From assembly GCA_049975385.1 (NCBI GenBank), contig JBNGDO010000190.1:1-7871 (forward strand): a stretch of DNA of 7,871 nt. The letters run 5' to 3'. Position numbers and translations under genes: made by a program. Shown here piece by piece: positions 6,465 through 7,871 of this stretch; positions within the stretch are counted from its first letter, which is position 1, and each line of letters begins with the position of its first letter. Below the pieces are notes generated by a model. That model saw nothing but the letters and a program-made list of their open reading frames with translations, was not told the origin of the DNA and searched no databases. This DNA is from DSWT01 sp049975385 (lineage in GTDB: Bacteria; Chloroflexota; Anaerolineae; B4-G1; SLSP01).

Positions 6465-7871
6465 ATGATCAAAAAGGTGTTCGCAGTGCTAGGAGGGGCG
6501 CTGTTGATCTCTCTGTTGTGGGCGCTGCCGATTGTCGCCCAGCGGTCATCTGCAGCCATACAAGCGCCGCTCGCCCCGAATGCCAATCCCACTGAGGTGG
6601 CCTTCACGCTGCGCAGTGGCACGACGGCCTGGATTGACAGCAACAAACCTTGTGCACCTGACTATGAAGGTCCTCATGGGATGTGGATCGCCATCGCCAT
6701 CACCAACAATGCGACAGAGACATTGACCAATGCGGTCGCCAGCCTGAGTGGATTCCCCAGCGCCTACTACGATTTGACCGCCGATCCGGTCCGGTATATT
6801 GGCGTATTGTCTCCTGACGCGACCTTCTACGGCTTCTGGTTTGTGGATTATGCCGCCGTGTGTACGAGCGGCCTTACAGACACCTATACGGTCACGGTTT
6901 CTGCCGAAAATCTCACCGGTGACGCGCACTACGTTGGGACATTGACGAGCGCTGCGGCAAATGCCGTCGGCCAGAGCGCCATCGTAACCGCAACGCGTGG
7001 CAGCGGTATCGCCGTGGGGCAAATCTACACGCAAGTGGTGCAATATGAGTTCGGCAATACAAAGGCAGCGACGGTGCTTTTGCAGCCTACCGGCGACATC
7101 GGTTTCGCCGATTCATGTTTCCGGCTGGTGGCTTCGGAGGTTACGTATTCGACCGTTGACAGTATCCCGGATGGAAACACGAACCAGCTTTATTTTCCCA
7201 GCGTTAGTCTGGACAATCGCGATCGGGTCGACGTCGTTTATGCGTGGCAGGCCTTGTGCCGCAGCGAGTCCACCTCCACACCGTGGACTGTCCTTGGTCC
7301 GCCAACCGGAAAATACTCCAAGGATTATGGCGTCTATTTCACCACGTTCCCGACGGCCAGTATGTCGGTGAGTGTAACGGTTTCGGTCACACCGACGCTG
7401 CTCACGCAAGCCGGTCACGTGACCTACACGGTGCGCCTCAGCAACAGTTTTTCGGAGCCGGTTATGGTCAATGGAGTGCGTTTCGCGTTGCCTCCGGGCG
7501 TGGTATATCAAGGCACCACGGCTGCCAGTGACATCCATAATGACAACTCAAGCCTCTATCCCACCCTGGATGCAACCGGGATGCTCGTTTGGAAAGGGAC
7601 CCCACTACACTCCTATAGCGTGCCGGCGTCTGGCACGGTGACGAGCGGTGTGCCGGGGATGCTCGATTTGATCTTCACCGCGACGGTTCCTGCCGTCAAC
7701 GGGCTGTACACCGGCGTCACCTCAACTACCGTCGGGGCGCTTGAGCTCGGGCCGCTCACCGCAACGTTCGAGGTAGGGCTACCGACTGCAGTAGACCTGT
7801 CTGCGTTTAGGGCCACCCCACAGAATGAGGACATCCTCGTCACCTGGGAAACCGCCTCCGAACTGGACAAC
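6465..7871 (+). CDS. secreted multidomain surface protein (partial, runs off the right edge)
   Basis: The 469 visible codons are open to the last base of the window. Residues 1-25 form a classic signal peptide: two lysines, a hydrophobic stretch, then PIVA before Gln26, a good signal peptidase I site. The mature part is rich in Thr, Ser, Val and Gly with few charges, typical of extracellular beta-sandwich proteins. Residues about 45-300 hold two stretches, each with two Cys (63 and 133; 218 and 265) and aromatic motifs before the second Cys, possibly two related domains. Residues about 303-440 resemble a DUF11/CARDB-like domain (VTPTLLTQAGHVTYTVRLSN, then ALPPGVVY). The last 27 residues (ILVTWETASELDN at the end) match the start of a fibronectin-III-like domain that I recall sitting just before the C-terminal anchor in Chloroflexota surface proteins. 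It is divergent from the kinase unit. Extracellular location is well supported; ligand and function are unknown. Confidence 0.88.
   Translation, partial: MIKKVFAVLGGALLISLLWALPIVAQRSSAAIQAPLAPNANPTEVAFTLRSGTTAWIDSNKPCAPDYEGPHGMWIAIAITNNATETLTNAVASLSGFPSAYYDLTADPVRYIGVLSPDATFYGFWFVDYAAVCTSGLTDTYTVTVSAENLTGDAHYVGTLTSAAANAVGQSAIVTATRGSGIAVGQIYTQVVQYEFGNTKAATVLLQPTGDIGFADSCFRLVASEVTYSTVDSIPDGNTNQLYFPSVSLDNRDRVDVVYAWQALCRSESTSTPWTVLGPPTGKYSKDYGVYFTTFPTASMSVSVTVSVTPTLLTQAGHVTYTVRLSNSFSEPVMVNGVRFALPPGVVYQGTTAASDIHNDNSSLYPTLDATGMLVWKGTPLHSYSVPASGTVTSGVPGMLDLIFTATVPAVNGLYTGVTSTTVGALELGPLTATFEVGLPTAVDLSAFRATPQNEDILVTWETASELDN

Noticed and set aside
6546..7043. Minus-strand frame of 165 codons opposite the secreted-protein gene
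   Set aside because: The plus strand has a strong ribosome binding site, signal peptide and coherent protein through this stretch; the minus frame shows no motif.

Overview
This is a 7.9 kb piece of a GC-rich bacterial genome, most likely a draft or metagenome assembly because a 10-N spacer sits at 693-702. The content suggests Chloroflexota (Anaerolineae-like): a DUF4914-type protein, a xanthine-dehydrogenase-like single-chain protein, a uridine-kinase-like protein with a C-terminal add-on module, and a large secreted protein whose last visible residues resemble the pre-anchor domains common in that phylum. That assignment is from remembered family patterns, not a search.

Layout. Minus strand, read right to left: a P-loop kinase (5172-6098, GTG start preferred) is followed after 3 nt by a 1011-residue molybdenum-hydroxylase-like protein (2133-5168). 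Together they look like one transcription unit, with a promoter at 6108-6135 and an intrinsic terminator at 2083-2114. Beyond the terminator lies a perfect 34-bp palindrome. Then comes a separate minus-strand gene for a DUF4914-like P-loop protein (39-1929), with its own extended -10 and ribosome binding site and an N spacer inside it. Plus strand: after a 366-bp divergent intergenic region, a secreted multidomain protein starts at 6465 and runs off the right edge.

Most notable: the molybdenum-hydroxylase-like protein keeps both N-terminal [2Fe-2S] domains in recognisable form, but all eight cluster-ligand cysteines are replaced (Ser38, Asp43, Ser46, Val58; Ser105, Asp108, Ser140, Glu142). 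The ligand spacing and surrounding motifs remain, and the molybdenum domain with its catalytic-type glutamate (Glu970) looks intact. An enzyme of this family with no intramolecular Fe-S relay would need another electron route or another job. Its tight coupling to a uridine-kinase-like protein carrying a compositionally distinct C-terminal module makes this two-gene unit the best candidate for an undescribed system. A link to nucleoside or nucleobase metabolism is only a guess.
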